Part shown: piece after piece, positions 5,015 to 5,463 of the stretch
Position numbering within the stretch: the first letter of the stretch is position 1
Layout of the letters: each line of letters opens with the position of its first letter
Origin: Desulfobacteraceae bacterium
Lineage (GTDB): Bacteria; Desulfobacterota; Desulfobacteria; Desulfobacterales; JAUWMJ01
DNA length: 5,463 bases
NCBI GenBank assembly: GCA_030612225.1
Contig: JAUWOH010000232.1
Location: 1-5,463 of the forward strand
Direction: 5' to 3'
Position numbers and translations under genes: made by a program
The notes under the pieces: model-generated
Seen by the model: the letters and a program-made list of their open reading frames with translations, nothing else
Database searches by the model: none
What the model was told of the DNA's origin: nothing

Positions 5015-5463
5015 ATGGCGAATAATTCGGAAATAAACAGACATATCCTTAAAGAGTGCATAAAAAGAAATGTTGCCAAAAAAATAAGAAAAAGAAAAGA
5101 GTATTCACCTGAAATCGATTTTGTTTTTGCGGTTTCAGGAGCTGCCGCATTAGGTAAAACCACTTTTTGTAAAAATCTCACAGGATTTCTTAACGACAAC
5201 GGGGTCAAAACCGAGCATATACCCCTTGACGGTTTCATGCTTGATCGTAAAACAAGACAGGACAGGAGATTAAGCGGGTATAATCCACAATCCACCGACA
5301 TACCCTTATTAATTAAAACCATGAAGGAACTTATATATAATGGCAAAGAAGTAAAATTGCCGCTATACGATCACAAAACCGGCGAACACGGCGGTTTTAG
5401 GACGATCACGCCCTGCCGTGTAATCATTCTGGACGGAATAATGTCCCTTCATTATGAAATAAG
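5015..5463 (+). CDS. P-loop kinase of the uridine kinase/phosphoribulokinase/pantothenate kinase class (partial, 3' end missing)
   Basis: The frame is open from ATG at 5015 to the window edge, giving 149 residues. A basic N-terminus (about 9-29, rich in Lys and Arg) leads into a beta strand and Walker A, GAAALGKTT (42-50, with K48). Next come an acceptor-site strand HIPLDGFML (68-76), an arginine-rich segment with RRLSGYNPQSTD (84-95), LPLYDHKTGE (115-124), and a strand ending in VIILDGIMSL (136-145), which matches the Walker B/acid position of this class. Members phosphorylate small molecules (uridine, ribulose 5-phosphate, pantothenate, glycerate, fructose) using ATP in the cytosol. The LDGF and later YD/LDGI segments fit the class, but the substrate cannot be named. 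A TAA at 5006-5008 closes the upstream frame, so ATG at 5015 is the earliest start; no strong Shine-Dalgarno site precedes it. The Walker A is alanine-rich where this class usually has Gly/Ser. A link to sugar metabolism is suggested only by position. Confidence 0.85.
   Translation, partial: MANNSEINRHILKECIKRNVAKKIRKRKEYSPEIDFVFAVSGAAALGKTTFCKNLTGFLNDNGVKTEHIPLDGFMLDRKTRQDRRLSGYNPQSTDIPLLIKTMKELIYNGKEVKLPLYDHKTGEHGGFRTITPCRVIILDGIMSLHYEI

Noticed and set aside
4782..5036. Plus-strand open frame of 84 codons in the intergenic region
   Set aside because: It is built from the repeat element, including both hairpins, has no ribosome binding site and overlaps the start of the kinase gene.
4918..5346. 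Minus-strand open frame of 142 codons opposite the kinase
   Set aside because: The plus strand here encodes a Walker A and other kinase motifs, so the minus-strand frame is a shadow.

Overview
The window is AT-rich bacterial DNA with tightly spaced genes, all on the plus strand, and Shine-Dalgarno sites of the AGGA/AGGAG type. Protein style, codon use and the kind of GCG-rich intergenic repeat suggest a Gram-negative environmental bacterium. My best guess is a Desulfobacterota-like (sulfate-reducer type) organism, but this is an impression; no marker gene here proves it.

Layout. Positions 1-40 look like the tail of an upstream gene. Positions 80-250 encode a 56-residue charged helical protein from a GTG start. 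Positions 261-1475 encode a 404-residue HAD phosphatase that resembles trehalose-6-phosphate phosphatases in its core but has a long N-terminal extension. Positions 1499-4663 encode a 1054-residue fusion: an N-terminal beta-phosphoglucomutase-type HAD domain joined to a glycoside hydrolase family 65 (GH65) domain. The gaps are only 10 and 23 nt, so 80-4663 is probably one transcription unit. Positions 4664-5014 are non-coding and hold a roughly 230-bp inverted-repeat element with two hairpins. Positions 5015-5463 begin a P-loop kinase of the uridine kinase/phosphoribulokinase/pantothenate kinase class, which runs off the window.

How the genes may work together. GH65 enzymes cleave alpha-glucosides such as trehalose, maltose and kojibiose, most often by inverting phosphorolysis that yields beta-glucose 1-phosphate. 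A beta-phosphoglucomutase domain on the same chain would turn that into glucose 6-phosphate. The HAD phosphatase next door uses a trehalose-6-phosphate phosphatase-like fold. These three modules together recall mycobacterial OtsB1 (Rv2006), which carries a PGM-like HAD, a T6P-phosphatase-like HAD and a GH65 domain on one chain; here they are divided over two adjacent genes. True substrates cannot be read from the sequence, and several active-site substitutions suggest the standard labels may not hold.

The most unusual structure is the intergenic element at 4726-4955. It consists of two oppositely oriented units, each with a GCG-rich array of about 9-bp period and a hairpin. The stems differ in sequence but both remain paired, while the two 7-nt loops are exact reverse complements and could form a kissing interaction if both lie on one transcript.
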